A DNA stretch of 64,000 nucleotides from Paraburkholderia mimosarum LMG 23256 = NBRC 106338. GTDB lineage: Bacteria > Pseudomonadota > Gammaproteobacteria > Burkholderiales > Burkholderiaceae. Positions 27,533-36,039 of this stretch are shown piece after piece. The notes under the pieces are model-generated. The model saw only the letters and a program-made list of their open reading frames with translations. It was not told the DNA's origin and made no database searches. The position numbers and the translations under genes are program-made. How positions within the stretch are numbered: position 1 is the first letter of the stretch; each line of letters opens with the position of its first letter. The DNA lies in assembly GCF_000739815.1 (NCBI RefSeq), contig NZ_BBJJ01000005.1, forward strand, positions 62,001 through 126,000. The letters are read 5' to 3'.

Positions 27533-29074
27533 ATGAAGCTCAGCCGCAAGATTCCCCTCGCCTTCGCCGCGTCCCTCACCCTGATGTCAGCGGGAGCGTT
27601 CTATGGCATCCACACGCTCAATAACGCAATCGAGACTTACCGCGTCACCGTGCAGGACGCCGCTGCAAACGAGCGGATGGTCTCGGCGACGCTCGTCGAA
27701 TTCAAGCTGCAGGTGCAGGAATGGAAAGACACGCTCCTGCGCGGCAAGGATCCGCAAAAGCTCGATCGTTACTGGAGCGCGTTTCAAAAGCGCGAACGCA
27801 CGGTGGACGATCTTGCCGCCGCGCTCGAAAAGAAGCTGCCGGAGGGAGATGCGCGCGCGCTCGTCCAGCAGTTCGCGGCCGCACACACGGCGATGGGGCT
27901 GGGTTATCGCAAGGGCTTCGAGGCGTTCAAGGCGGCAGGCGCCGATCCCGTTGCCGGCGACAACCAGGTCGCCGGTGTCGACCGCGCGCCGGCCCAACTG
28001 CTCGACCGCGCAGCCCGCGAGATCGCCGCCACCAACGCCCAAGTGGCCGCAGAGGCCGGCGTGCAGGCAGAGCGCGCGACGATCGTGAGCGGCGTGCTCA
28101 TGGTGGTCGCGTTCCTGCTCGCGCTGACGGGTGGCGGGCTGTTCAGCCGCACGGTCACACGTCCGTTAGGCCGCGCGGTGGGTTTCGCGCGTGAAGTGGC
28201 CAACGGCGATCTGTCCACGGACCTCCATGCGCACGGCGACGACGAAACGGCCGAACTGCTCACCGCGCTGTCGAAGATGCAGGCGAGCCTCGCGCACGTA
28301 GTGAGTGACGTGCGAGCCAACGCAGAAGGCGTGGCGGCGGCGAGCGCGCAGATCGCCGCCGGCAATCAGAACCTCTCCTCGCGCACGGAAGAGCAGGCTG
28401 CGTCGCTCGAGGAAACGGCCGCGAGCATGGAGGAACTCACGTCGATCGTCCGCACGAACGCGGAGAACGCCCAGCATGCGAGTTCACTTGCGGGCACGGC
28501 GGCGCAGACCGCTGCGCGCGGCGGCACGGTCATGCGCGACGTTGTCGGCACGATGCAGACCATCGCGGAAAGCTCGAACAAGGTGGGCGAGATCATCGGA
28601 TTGATCGATGGCATCGCGTTTCAAACCAATATTCTTGCGCTCAACGCTGCCGTCGAAGCGGCGCGCGCGGGGGAACAAGGCCGCGGTTTTGCCGTCGTCG
28701 CGGGCGAGGTCCGCACGCTCGCGCAACGCAGTGCGAGTGCGGCGCGCGAGATCAAGACGCTCATCGAACAATCGAAGCAGCGCGTCGAAACCGGGTCGTC
28801 GCAGGTGGCCGACGCTCGCCGCATCATCGACGAGATCGTCGATGCGGTTCATCGGGTTTCCGGTACCGTCAATGACATTTCATCGGCCTCGAACGAGCAG
28901 TCGACGGGCATCGAACAGGTGAACGTGGCAGTGACGCAAATGGACGACGTCACGCAGAAGAACGCAGCGCTCGTGGAGGAAGCCACGGCAGCGGCGCATG
29001 CGCTGGCCATGCAGGCGCGCTCGCTTCGCGAGGCAGTGGCCGCATTCCGGCTACGAGACGCAGCCCTGGTCTGA
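27533..29074 (+). CDS. methyl-accepting chemotaxis protein
   Basis: 513-residue chemoreceptor. Membrane helices lie at about 8-27 and 182-205, with a periplasmic helical domain between them, HAMP (about 206-260) and a signalling domain with [20 protein letters not shown]. Unlike the receptor at 20735 it ends AFRLRDAALV and has no NWETF-type tether. It has no strong ribosome site. Whether the divergent MEKHLA protein feeds into it is unknown. Confidence 0.92.
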   Translation: MKLSRKIPLAFAASLTLMSAGAFYGIHTLNNAIETYRVTVQDAAANERMVSATLVEFKLQVQEWKDTLLRGKDPQKLDRYWSAFQKRERTVDDLAAALEKKLPEGDARALVQQFAAAHTAMGLGYRKGFEAFKAAGADPVAGDNQVAGVDRAPAQLLDRAAREIAATNAQVAAEAGVQAERATIVSGVLMVVAFLLALTGGGLFSRTVTRPLGRAVGFAREVANGDLSTDLHAHGDDETAELLTALSKMQASLAHVVSDVRANAEGVAAASAQIAAGNQNLSSRTEEQAASLEETAASMEELTSIVRTNAENAQHASSLAGTAAQTAARGGTVMRDVVGTMQTIAESSNKVGEIIGLIDGIAFQTNILALNAAVEAARAGEQGRGFAVVAGEVRTLAQRSASAAREIKTLIEQSKQRVETGSSQVADARRIIDEIVDAVHRVSGTVNDISSASNEQSTGIEQVNVAVTQMDDVTQKNAALVEEATAAAHALAMQARSLREAVAAFRLRDAALV

Positions 29075-29200
29075 ACGCTTCTCCGAGTCCCTTTCTGGAC
29101 GGTTGGCGCGATAGCGTGCTGCACGGTACGTTCGCGCCCTTTGCCCGATGCCATCGATGGGACGTTACGCCGCACGAATTCATGCAGTGATTACTTGATA

Positions 29201-29238
29201 CCGAATCTTACGAAATGTAAACTAGTCGTAAGTTTCGG
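29201..29238. promoter_or_regulatory. imperfect inverted repeat with GTAA direct repeats
   Basis: CCGAATCTTACGA, twelve bases, then TCGTAAGTTTCGG: an inverted repeat with one mismatch in 13. Inside it GTAAA-N6-GTAAG is a direct repeat with helical spacing, like sites for OmpR/CpxR-family response regulators. It lies about 100 bases before the small gene at 29330 and is the probable operator of that gene and perhaps the RcnB-like gene. Confidence 0.45.
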
Positions 29239-29329
29239 ATTCAGGAAAACACCTTCCGCAGCCACCTTCAACCCGTAGCTGAATCCGAAGACAAGTTAGT
29301 TATCCTTTCTTTATTGCCAAGGGGAAAAC

Positions 29330-29539
29330 ATGAACTCGTACTTCAACCGACTCAGCGCCGCCTTCGCTATCGCCGGTCTCCTCGTGATCGCGCCGGTCAT
29401 GGCCATGGCACGCGTGCCAACGCCAGCCAACGCGCATGGTAATCCGGTCCCAAAGAAACGGACGGCGGCTCCCGCCGTGACCCGCGGCGAACGCGCCGGT
29501 CAATCAGGTCAACACGCTGCCGACAAAGCCGCCCCGTGA
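29330..29539 (+). CDS. small exported protein
   Basis: 69-residue protein with a clear signal peptide (about residues 1-27, to AMA-RVP) and a short, basic, Pro/Ala-rich mature part of about 42 residues with no Cys. A GGGGAA ribosome site precedes the ATG. Similar peptides often sit beside RcnB-like genes in Burkholderia; this one is 72 bases before one. No function can be assigned. Confidence 0.6.
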   Translation: MNSYFNRLSAAFAIAGLLVIAPVMAMARVPTPANAHGNPVPKKRTAAPAVTRGERAGQSGQHAADKAAP

Positions 29540-29611
29540 ACGGTCCGGCGACCGAAGTCCGCGCACTGAAGACCGAACCTCTTTCTCCTGAACCACAATG
29601 GAGCAACTACC

Positions 29612-29950
29612 ATGAAATCGAAAGCCTCTGCATTACTCGTCATTGTTTCCCTGCTCGCAACGTCGGCGACGGCATTCGCAGCGCAGCCGCCCCACCCTGC
29701 CCACCAGCCGAACCCCTCCATTGAGCGGGCGAACCGACCGGTCGGTGCGATTCCGCATCGCGACTGGCAGCGTGGCGACCGGCTGCCCGCGCAGTACCGT
29801 GATCACATCTTCAGGGTCGACAACTGGCGTCAGCATGGCCTTAAGGTACCTCCGCGCGGCCATCAGTGGGTTGGCGTGGCCGGCGACTACGCGCTTGTGG
29901 CCAGCGCGACCGGCGTGATCGTCGACATCGTTCCGGCCCGTGCGCACTGA
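29612..29950 (+). CDS. RcnB-like periplasmic protein
   Basis: 112-residue exported protein with a signal peptide to about AFA-AQP. The RcnB-family core is visible: DWQRGDRLPAQYRD, VDNWRQHGLKVPPRGHQWV and a terminal ATGVIVDIV. E. coli RcnB helps nickel/cobalt efflux and binds metal weakly, but many Burkholderia homologues have no metal-efflux partner, and none is present here. It is 72 bases downstream of the small exported-protein gene and probably co-expressed with it. Confidence 0.87.
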   Translation: MKSKASALLVIVSLLATSATAFAAQPPHPAHQPNPSIERANRPVGAIPHRDWQRGDRLPAQYRDHIFRVDNWRQHGLKVPPRGHQWVGVAGDYALVASATGVIVDIVPARAH

Positions 29951-30111
29951 CCGCCCCTTGCTGCGACAGACAGCGTTGCGCCGTGGCGCTAAACCGCTTT
30001 GCCTGGATGTTGCCGGTGCTTCGGCCATTCAGGCTTCGCTGTCGCGGGGGAAATCTTTCACATTTCGACTCGGCTGGCGGCTTGCCTCCATGTAACGCAT
30101 AGCAGTGCAGA

Positions 30112-30396
30112 TCAATGCGCGCGCACTTTCATACCCTCGCGTTGAGCCAGCAGTTCACGTATGCGCGCGAGGTGCAGATCGCCAACAGACGTATCGGCGG
30201 CCTTGCCCAGTCGCGCTCGACGCGCAGCCGGCGGCCACGCACCGAGGTAGCGGCATAGCGCCGAGACGAACGGCCGCTTTCCGCCACCACCCAGCCGTTG
30301 CGCCGCTACGGCGACGCGCTCTGCCCCGACGTTTGCGACCAACCATTCAAACGCCTGACGGTCCTCGTCATTCACAATGCGAATCAGCGAATTCAT
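30112..30396 (-). CDS. SOS-box-controlled small protein of unknown function
   Basis: 94-residue basic protein that I do not recognise. It has an N-terminal helix (DRQAFEWLVANVGAERVAVAAQRL) followed by a Gly-rich turn (GGGGKRPFVSALCRYLGAWPP) and a helical C-terminus. The chosen ATG has GGGAG eight bases upstream. A perfect LexA box (TACTGT-N8-ACAGTA) ends 28 bases upstream of the ATG and overlaps the likely -10 region, so the gene should be repressed by LexA and induced by DNA damage. It has one Cys and no signal peptide. The helical, positively charged sequence could bind nucleic acid, but that is only a guess. Confidence 0.6.
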   Translation of the reverse strand: MNSLIRIVNDEDRQAFEWLVANVGAERVAVAAQRLGGGGKRPFVSALCRYLGAWPPAARRARLGKAADTSVGDLHLARIRELLAQREGMKVRAH

Positions 30397-30423
30397 GTCG
30401 CGCTCCCACTGGACGTAAACACA

Positions 30424-30443
30424 TACTGTTAATTTATACAGTA
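30424..30443. promoter_or_regulatory. LexA (SOS) box
   Basis: TACTGT-TAATTTAT-ACAGTA, a perfect match to the 20-base LexA consensus TACTGT-N8-ACAGTA. Read on the minus strand, TATAAATTA within the box could be the -10 of the promoter of the gene ending at 30112. The flanking plus-strand stretch has no gene within 690 bases, so the box most likely serves the minus-strand gene. Confidence 0.8.
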
Positions 30444-30719
30444 CTTTGCGCTGCCGCAAGGGGTTTTTGACTTGACAGTGCTTCCAGATGATCCGTACTC
30501 AAAATTCCGGCTAAATCGCCCCGTCGATACGGGCAGGAGCGGCGGGTAATGCGTCGCCGGTGACAACTCGTTCGAATGTTGCGTAACGACTGTACGTCGC
30601 CAGTTGTCACCGGCCACCGCTGGCTGCCTTGTCTGGCTCAGTCACCCATCCGCGGCATGGGGGCGTCGAGGGGCGAACGGCATGCTTTAGATTGGCTTCA
30701 TGAAACGGATGCCGGTGGC

Positions 30720-31058
30720 CTAGGCGATGCCCATTACCTTGGGCAGGTCGCGCGGCAGATCCTTCACCTCGCGGCTGACACGCTTAAAGAAGATGCCGGT
30801 GTGCGCTGGCGCATCGAAGATGAGCACTCGCGCAGGCTGTTCGGAGGCACCCCAAAAGCCGTGCGGCACACTGCCGGGCGCGTAGACGAAGTCGCCGGCG
30901 GACGCGGTGAAGCTTTGCTGCCCCACGCTGAAGTGCACTTCGCCAACGGTAATGAAGTAGGCCTCGTTCCAGTCGTGCGTGTGCGGGACGGGTTGCTGGA
31001 ATATGCCCTTCACCCTGCTCGTTTATTGCACGTATCGCGCGTCGCAGAAAACCTTCAT
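30720..31058 (-). pseudogene. cupin gene, 5' part interrupted by a stop codon
   Basis: A single-domain cupin. The conserved part reads from a GTG at 31013 (MKGIFQQPVPHTHDWNEA) and holds cupin motif 1 (HTHDWNEAYFITVG) and motif 2 (GDFVYAPGSVPHGF). In the same frame 15 codons upstream lies an ATG giving MKVFCDARYVQ, the usual cupin N-terminus, but a TAA stop separates the two. The gene therefore probably was whole and is now broken, unless the GTG is used. It lacks a strong ribosome site there. The metal-binding His/His/Glu set is intact in the remaining part. Confidence 0.55.
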
Positions 31059-31137
31059 GCCATCCCCCTGGCAGGGCCATTTGCGCACTCAGAGAATTGC
31101 ACGAGGCAGGCGCGATAGCGACGAACAGGAGATGGCC

Positions 31138-31554
31138 ATGCATGCCAATTGCCGATTCACTCTTCTCGCCAGTGCGATTGCACTCGTGACGACTTCGAAT
31201 GCGGGCTGGGCGGAGCAAACCGTCAACGCCACATTGCTATCGAACTCGATCCAGCTCGGGACACACAACGTGAAAGCCGGGCGCGTCACACTCGAAGTCA
31301 GGAATGCTGCGGACAACAACATGGAACACGAACTCGTTGTCCTGAAAACCGATCTCTCGGACGATGCACTCCCCGTCAGCAAAGGAGCGGTGCTGGAACG
31401 CAGGCTGCACAAAATCGGCGAAGTTGAAGATATCGCGCCTGGCAAGAGCAAGCGCGTGTCGTTCAAGCTTGTGCCCGGCCACTACGCGCTGATCTGCAAC
31501 AAGCCGGGACACTATGCGGCGGGAATGCATACCACGCTTGTCGTGACGCCGTGA
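31138..31554 (+). CDS. periplasmic cupredoxin (type 1 copper protein)
   Basis: 138-residue exported protein with signal peptide to about GWA-EQT. The blue-copper ligands are clear: His in NNMEHEL, then Cys-x4-His-x4-Met in YALICNKPGHYAAGM. Its short sandwich places it among the plastocyanin/azurin-like electron carriers or copper chaperones. The ATG at 31138 is chosen because AGGAG is seven bases before it; the ATG six bases earlier is too close. It stands alone with no oxidase next to it. Confidence 0.88.
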   Translation: MHANCRFTLLASAIALVTTSNAGWAEQTVNATLLSNSIQLGTHNVKAGRVTLEVRNAADNNMEHELVVLKTDLSDDALPVSKGAVLERRLHKIGEVEDIAPGKSKRVSFKLVPGHYALICNKPGHYAAGMHTTLVVTP

Positions 31555-31771
31555 GCCTGGAGGCAAGCTCCGAAGATCGCCGGGGAAGTATTTCGTCCGC
31601 GCGTGTTGAGCGAAGCAGAAGTGCTCTTACTGGTTCCTGTGGCCGTTCAGGGTCGCTTTGGCGCATTCGCCGACGCGACGGCGGCGGCCAGGAGCCAGTG
31701 TTCGCCAGCAGGCAGGGCAACGGCCATCAGGGGACGTTCGGGCATTGCCGTCGAGTGGCCGTTCACCCGAA

Positions 31772-32665
31772 CTATCCACGCGTCGACTGAAACTTACCCA
31801 GATCGTCAAGCAGACCAGGGCCGGTCGGACGCCAATCGAGGCGCTCGCGCGTCAGCTGACTGGAAGCCGGAAGGTCGAAGCCGACGAACATCGCCATCCA
31901 TCCGAAATGAGCCTGAGCTTGTTCGGCCGTCAAGGGCACCGTCGGAATGTTAAGCACACGACCTATTGTTTCGGCGATTTCCTTCATCGGCACCCCATCT
32001 TCGGCGACTGGGTGGTAACGCTCGCCCGCCGTTCCCTTTTCTAGCGCGAGCCGATACAGCCGTGCGGCATCGCTCACGTGCACAGCGGAATAGCGGTTAC
32101 GGCCTTCGCCAACGTAAGCCGAGATCCCTTTTTCGCGGGCAATTTCGATTGCCGGCGAGACCAGCCCGAAGCGGGTCGTGTCGTGCACTTGCGGTAGTCT
32201 CACCACGCGCACATCCACACCGGCCGATGCCACTGCGGCCCCGGCCAGTTCTGAGGCAACGCGCGGATTGGGATGATCGGGATTGAATACGTTCTCAACG
32301 CCGGGTTGTCCCTGCGCTGGAATACCCATGCCTACGCCCGAAGTGATGAGCAACGGACGCGCGGTGCCGGCCAGCGCTTCTCCAATCGCCATGATTGCAG
32401 ACTTGTCCTTTTCGCAATTGGCCACGAAATTCGAGAAGTCGTGGTCGAAGGCCAGATGAACTACCGCATCGCATTGCGCTGCACCGGAGCACAGTGTCTC
32501 CGGCTCTTCGAGCGTGCCACGATGCGCTCGCGCACCCTTTGCCGCAAGCGCGGCGGCGCCGGCGTCGGAACGGGTGAGGCCAAGCACTTCGTGGCCTGCG
32601 GCTAGCAACTCATCGACGACGCGGGAACCGATGAAGCCCGTTGAGCCGGTAACGAATACGAACAT
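31772..32665 (-). CDS. NAD(P)-dependent epimerase/reductase (extended SDR)
   Basis: 297-residue atypical extended short-chain dehydrogenase. The nucleotide fold begins at residue 2 (FVFVTGSTGFIGSRVVDELLAAGHEV). The classic YxxxK active site is not obvious: the stretch after the SGVGMG strand has no Tyr, so it is probably one of the NAD(P)-binding SDR-like reductases that use other residues or act as binding proteins. The C-terminal part includes the RYSAVHVSDAARLYRLALE pocket. It is divergent from an MmyB-like regulator at 32766, a very common pairing, and likely repressed by it. There are 100 bases between the two genes. Confidence 0.87.
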   Translation of the reverse strand: MFVFVTGSTGFIGSRVVDELLAAGHEVLGLTRSDAGAAALAAKGARAHRGTLEEPETLCSGAAQCDAVVHLAFDHDFSNFVANCEKDKSAIMAIGEALAGTARPLLITSGVGMGIPAQGQPGVENVFNPDHPNPRVASELAGAAVASAGVDVRVVRLPQVHDTTRFGLVSPAIEIAREKGISAYVGEGRNRYSAVHVSDAARLYRLALEKGTAGERYHPVAEDGVPMKEIAETIGRVLNIPTVPLTAEQAQAHFGWMAMFVGFDLPASSQLTRERLDWRPTGPGLLDDLGKFQSTRG

Positions 32666-32765
32666 TGAATTTCTCCGAATTGGGACACAGGCTGATAATT
32701 TAGACAGGCGACCCCTTGCGAAAAAGCGCAGACGTTATACGGGTATCGAAACTAACAGGATTTGT

Positions 32766-33587
32766 ATGCCGGCAACGAACAGCAACTCGCTTGGAACCTA
32801 CCTGAAGGACCGTCGCACGAGGCTCGATCCGGCGGCGCTCGGCTATCCCTCCCTGCGCCGTCGCACGCCCGGCCTGCGACGCGAAGAGGTTGCACAGCGC
32901 GCCAACGTGAGCACGGCGTGGTACACCTTGCTTGAACAGGGGCGTGGTGGTGCGCCCTCGACCGAGGTGCTCGAACGCATCGCGCAGGCGCTGATGTTGA
33001 GCAGCATTGAACGCGAGCACTTGTTTCTGCTCGCGCAAAACCGGCCGCCGGAAATCCGCTATCAGGAAAGCGTCGGCGTCACGCCACGTCTGCAGCGCGT
33101 GCTCGATTCGCTGGAGTGGAGTCCTGCGCTGGTTCGCAGTGCGACCTGGGACGTGCTCGGCTGGAACCGCGCCGCAGCAAAGGTGCTGACCGACTACGGT
33201 ACGCTGCCGCCGGAGCGCCGCAATGCGCTGCGGATGATGTTCCTCGATCCTGACGTGCGCGCGGCGCAACTCGATTGGGAAAGCGTCGCGCGTGCGATGG
33301 TGGCAGTGTTCCGTGCCGACGCGGCGCGCGCTGGCGCTTCCGGACGCATGGCAACGCTCGTCGACGAACTGGGTGCTGCAAGTCCGGAATTCGCCGCGAT
33401 GTGGCGCGACAACGATGTCAGCAGTTTTGGCGACGGCGTCAAACACATCCGCCATCCGCTCGGCGGCCCGATGGCCTTCGAATATTCGTCTTTCGCTGTC
33501 GATGGCCGGCCCGATCTGGGTATGGTTGTTTTTAACCCGGCAACGCCAGGAGACAGGGAGAAGGTCAAGGCGTTACTCGCCGCATGA
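32766..33587 (+). CDS. HTH regulator, MmyB-like ligand-binding domain
   Basis: 273-residue regulator. The N-terminal XRE helix-turn-helix (about residues 13-85) contains LRREEVAQRANVSTAWYTLLEQGR, and the MmyB-like PAS-type ligand-binding domain (about 105-270) contains SPALVRSATWDVLGWNRAAA and FEYSSFAVDGRPDLGMVVFNP. MmyB-type proteins bind fatty acids or other small ligands and usually control the divergent dehydrogenase next door. Here that is the SDR gene at 31772. The ATG giving MPATNSN has only a weak ribosome site (AACAGGA). Confidence 0.9.
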   Translation: MPATNSNSLGTYLKDRRTRLDPAALGYPSLRRRTPGLRREEVAQRANVSTAWYTLLEQGRGGAPSTEVLERIAQALMLSSIEREHLFLLAQNRPPEIRYQESVGVTPRLQRVLDSLEWSPALVRSATWDVLGWNRAAAKVLTDYGTLPPERRNALRMMFLDPDVRAAQLDWESVARAMVAVFRADAARAGASGRMATLVDELGAASPEFAAMWRDNDVSSFGDGVKHIRHPLGGPMAFEYSSFAVDGRPDLGMVVFNPATPGDREKVKALLAA

Positions 33588-34175
33588 TTCCCGTCGCGGC
33601 GCTATCCGCCCGTCGCGCCGGAGCATCTGTGGGCGAAATACTCCCGCAGCTCGCGCCACCCAACCAATTTTTCCTGATCGGAAACAGCCGCATACGCAGG
33701 GCTGCTCCACGGCAAGTGGAGAATCCGATACCTGTTCGCTGTTTCACTCAACGTTCGCATCCCTGTCTGTGTTGACGGTGTGGATGAAGACCCGCTATGC
33801 GTCTCAATCGCAAAGTGCTGTGGCTACTTCGCCTCTTGCGGTCGGATCGACGTATCAGAGTCGTCCGAAAACGGCTCAGCAAGAGCCATTCGCCTCCGCG
33901 AACCGAGTGGCGCTTGTGACGCCGTCGGTCACAAGAACTGTCCGTCGCGACGGACGAGGTGCCCTGAACCAACAAATGATCAATTTGTTGCGCATGTCGC
34001 GCAGGCTTTATCGGTGAGCTTTTGTGGGAGATCCGCCGAACAGCCGGGCGCAGATCGGGCGCGTCGTTTGCCGCCGGACGTAAAAGCGGCTACCCGAAGG
34101 AAGCCGCGTTACTGCAAGTGTGGCGCGCCGCTTCGCCGTCGCGATCGCCCCAAAACAGGCGACGCTAGCGAGCCG
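33588..34175. other. gene-poor region with an inverted repeat
   Basis: 588 bases with no convincing gene. CAACAAAT-N5-ATTTGTTG at 33970-33990 is a perfect 8-base inverted repeat of low GC. The base composition and short broken reading frames suggest decayed DNA rather than a functional locus. Confidence 0.4.
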
Positions 34176-34577
34176 TTAGCCCGCCAGATCCGGCGGCAAC
34201 TTCCCGCCGTTTGCCGCCAGCGCTTGCATCACCTGTTTGTGCAGCCAGACGTTCATGCTCGCCGAATCGTCCAGGTCGCCGTCGTATTTCAGTTCCTGCG
34301 CGAGCTGCTTGCGATGCGCGAGGCTACTGTCAACGCCGAGCGCCTTCATTGTGTCGACGATCGACGTGCGCCAGTTCAACGTTTGCCCGCTTTCGCTCAC
34401 GAGCTGGTCCATGACGGAAGCGACGTCAACGTCAGTCAGCGGCGCGGGCGCGGGTGTGGCGTCGGGTGCGCCAGCCTGCGCTGCAGCGGGATCCGGTGTC
34501 GGCTCGGCCGCAGGCGGCGGCTGGTCGGGCTTCGCCTTGCCAAAGAGCTTGTTCACGATGTCACCAAAGATGCTCAT
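34176..34577 (-). CDS. DUF3597 family protein
   Basis: 133-residue protein of the DUF3597 family: MSIFGDIVNKLFGK at the start, a Pro/Ala-rich linker (about residues 17-46), then a helical domain with DVDVASVMDQLVSES, NWRTSIVDTMKALGVDSSLAHRKQLAQEL and a final MNVWLHKQVMQALAANGGKLP. The first helix could be amphipathic and the C-terminal domain resembles a LysM-associated fold, but no function is known. It sits alone, preceded by 309 bases that carry a terminator. Confidence 0.85.
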   Translation of the reverse strand: MSIFGDIVNKLFGKAKPDQPPPAAEPTPDPAAAQAGAPDATPAPAPLTDVDVASVMDQLVSESGQTLNWRTSIVDTMKALGVDSSLAHRKQLAQELKYDGDLDDSASMNVWLHKQVMQALAANGGKLPPDLAG

Positions 34578-34684
34578 TTTGAATCCTCCGCAGATGGGTT
34601 ATTGACGCAAGCACACTCCGCTCGCGGTACGGGTACTATCGAGATCCTACGCGACCTTTGTGTCCTCGCAACGGGGCGATATTT

Positions 34685-34707
34685 AAAAAAGCCCCGACGC
34701 CGGGGTT
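34685..34707 (-). terminator. rho-independent terminator
   Basis: On the minus strand, CCCCG-GCGT-CGGGG is followed by six Ts: a stable hairpin with a T-run. It lies about 180 bases beyond the metallo-beta-lactamase fragment and before the DUF3597 gene, so it ends transcripts from the right. Confidence 0.65.
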
Positions 34708-34710
34708 ACC

Positions 34711-34735
34711 CGTCGACTTCGCCATGAAGTCGACG
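34711..34735. repeat. perfect 10-base hairpin next to the terminator
   Basis: CGTCGACTTC-GCCAT-GAAGTCGACG, a perfect 10-base stem with a five-base loop, four bases from the terminator. No T-run follows. It could stabilise the RNA end or be a repeat element. The rest of the 309-base interval (34578-34886) shows no gene. Confidence 0.4.
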
Positions 34736-34886
34736 TTCGACGAGAATATGTCGGTTGTTTCCTAATGTCGCAAACCGGGCCAGTTCCAGACATTGGCCCG
34801 CACTCTTGGACAAGACATTCGAACGTCCGCATTGCCGCTGCTTTCAGCCACCATGCGTCAGATACTGGCCTGATTGAAGCGCTTCG

Positions 34887-35201
34887 TCAGCCCCTCGGCG
34901 TTCGCCTTTCGCTCGCTATGTCGATCAGGATCAGGCGTTCGCCGCTGCGCACGAGCGCAATATTCAGCGCCCAGTCGAACATGTCGCGTTGCAGGAAGCG
35001 ACCGTCGAACCATTCGTTGCGATCCGCTTCGCTCACGTTGGTGGACATGGTTGAGGTCGGAAGCGGCAGAATGCCATCGCTGATCAGTACGACGTCGACG
35101 TCACCCACGCGCACGGCGTAGCGGGAAGGCACGAGTTCGGCTGATCCTTCTTTGCCAAGGTTGGCGGTAACCGGCTGCACATTGCGGGTTGCTTTACTCA
35201 C
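34887..35201 (-). pseudogene. metallo-beta-lactamase-fold hydrolase, N-terminal fragment
   Basis: 104 residues. It begins MSKATRNVQPVTANLGKEG and runs through VDVVLISDGILPLPTST and NIALVRSGERLILIDIA, the N-terminal strands of an MBL-fold hydrolase of the AHL-lactonase type. It then changes abruptly to SERRTPRG and stops; the whole HxHxDH metal region that should follow is absent. The start is a GTG with AGGA nine bases upstream. The terminator at 34685 is its likely transcript end. It is a deletion remnant. Confidence 0.7.
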
Positions 35202-35256
35202 CTTATGTAGTCCTATTAATAAATTGGGTGAACCGCGCGCCGGGCGACGGCGTGGT

Positions 35257-35595
35257 CTACTTCGCTGGCACGAGAACGGGTGCGCCCTTGTCCTTGAGCA
35301 GCACTACGATGAACGTCGCGGGCTTCGTCTGGCTCGCATTGCGCCCAACCGTATGAACGTCGTTCGGCCCCTCATAAAACGTCTGTCCCGGACCGAGGGC
35401 GACTTGTTTGCCGCCCCTGACCTGCATCACGATGTTGCCTTCCAGCACGTAGATGAAACCGTGCGCATTGTGCCGATGCACGGGGTCCGACGCGCCGGGC
35501 GGATATTCCACGCGGATCATCAGCGCTTCCTTGCCCGGATAGTCGTCCAGCGCCTTGGTCGATACCGCTGGTTGTTCGTCGTGGCACGTAATTCG
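35257..35595 (-). pseudogene. cupin protein, 5' end lost
   Basis: C-terminal about 110 residues of a cupin: VSTKALDDYPGKEALMIRVEYPPG, then HRHNAHGFIYVLEG, and the closing GPGQTFYEGPNDVHTVGRNAS and FIVVLLKDKGAPVL. Intact relatives have a signal peptide and about 40 more residues ahead; here the sequence upstream of about 35595 belongs to a plus-strand cyclase fragment instead. A longer minus-strand frame continues through it but is not cupin-like. The gene is therefore cut by a junction near 35560-35595. Metal-binding residues are otherwise kept. Confidence 0.7.
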
Positions 35596-36039
35596 AGCTT
35601 CACGTACAAGCATCGAAACGTGGATGTGAAGCAGATCGGGCGCGAGCTGGGCGTGCGGTACGTGCTCGAAGGCAGTTGGCGTCAGGCTCAGGGCCGCGTT
35701 CGCATCACCGGCCAACTCGTCGATGCGAGCACCGGCGCGACCCATTGGGCTGGCCGGTTCGAGGGCATGCTCGACAATATTTTCGAGTTCCAGGATCAGA
35801 TCGCTCACAGTGTGGTCGGCGCGATTGCGCCGCAGCTCGAACAGGCGGAGATCACGCGCGCCCGGTATAAACCGACCGAGAGTCTCGATGCATACGACTG
35901 CTACCTGCGCGGCATGGCGCGGCTTCATCGAGGCACCCGCGAAGCGATTGACGAAGCGTTGCCGCTATTCCAGCGCGCGTTTGCGTGCGACCCGGAATAC
36001 GCCTCGGCGTACCTGCCGTTTTCGCGGAAGGCTTGGTGA
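35560..36039 (+). pseudogene. cyclase/TPR-type protein fragment
   Basis: About 160 residues from the middle of a class III adenylate cyclase-like protein with TPR repeats: RYRWLFVVARNSSFTYK, VDVKQIGRELGVRYVLEGSW, RVRITGQLVDASTGATHWAGRF, then a helical TPR-like part. The catalytic cyclase domain that should come first and the rest of the repeats are missing. The 5' junction falls inside the cupin remnant on the opposite strand. Probably an insertion or deletion scar, not an expressed gene. Confidence 0.65.

Noticed and set aside
35152..35559. N-terminal part of the plus-strand frame ahead of the cyclase fragment
   Set aside because: It is the antisense of the cupin remnant; no homology to cyclases begins before about 35560.
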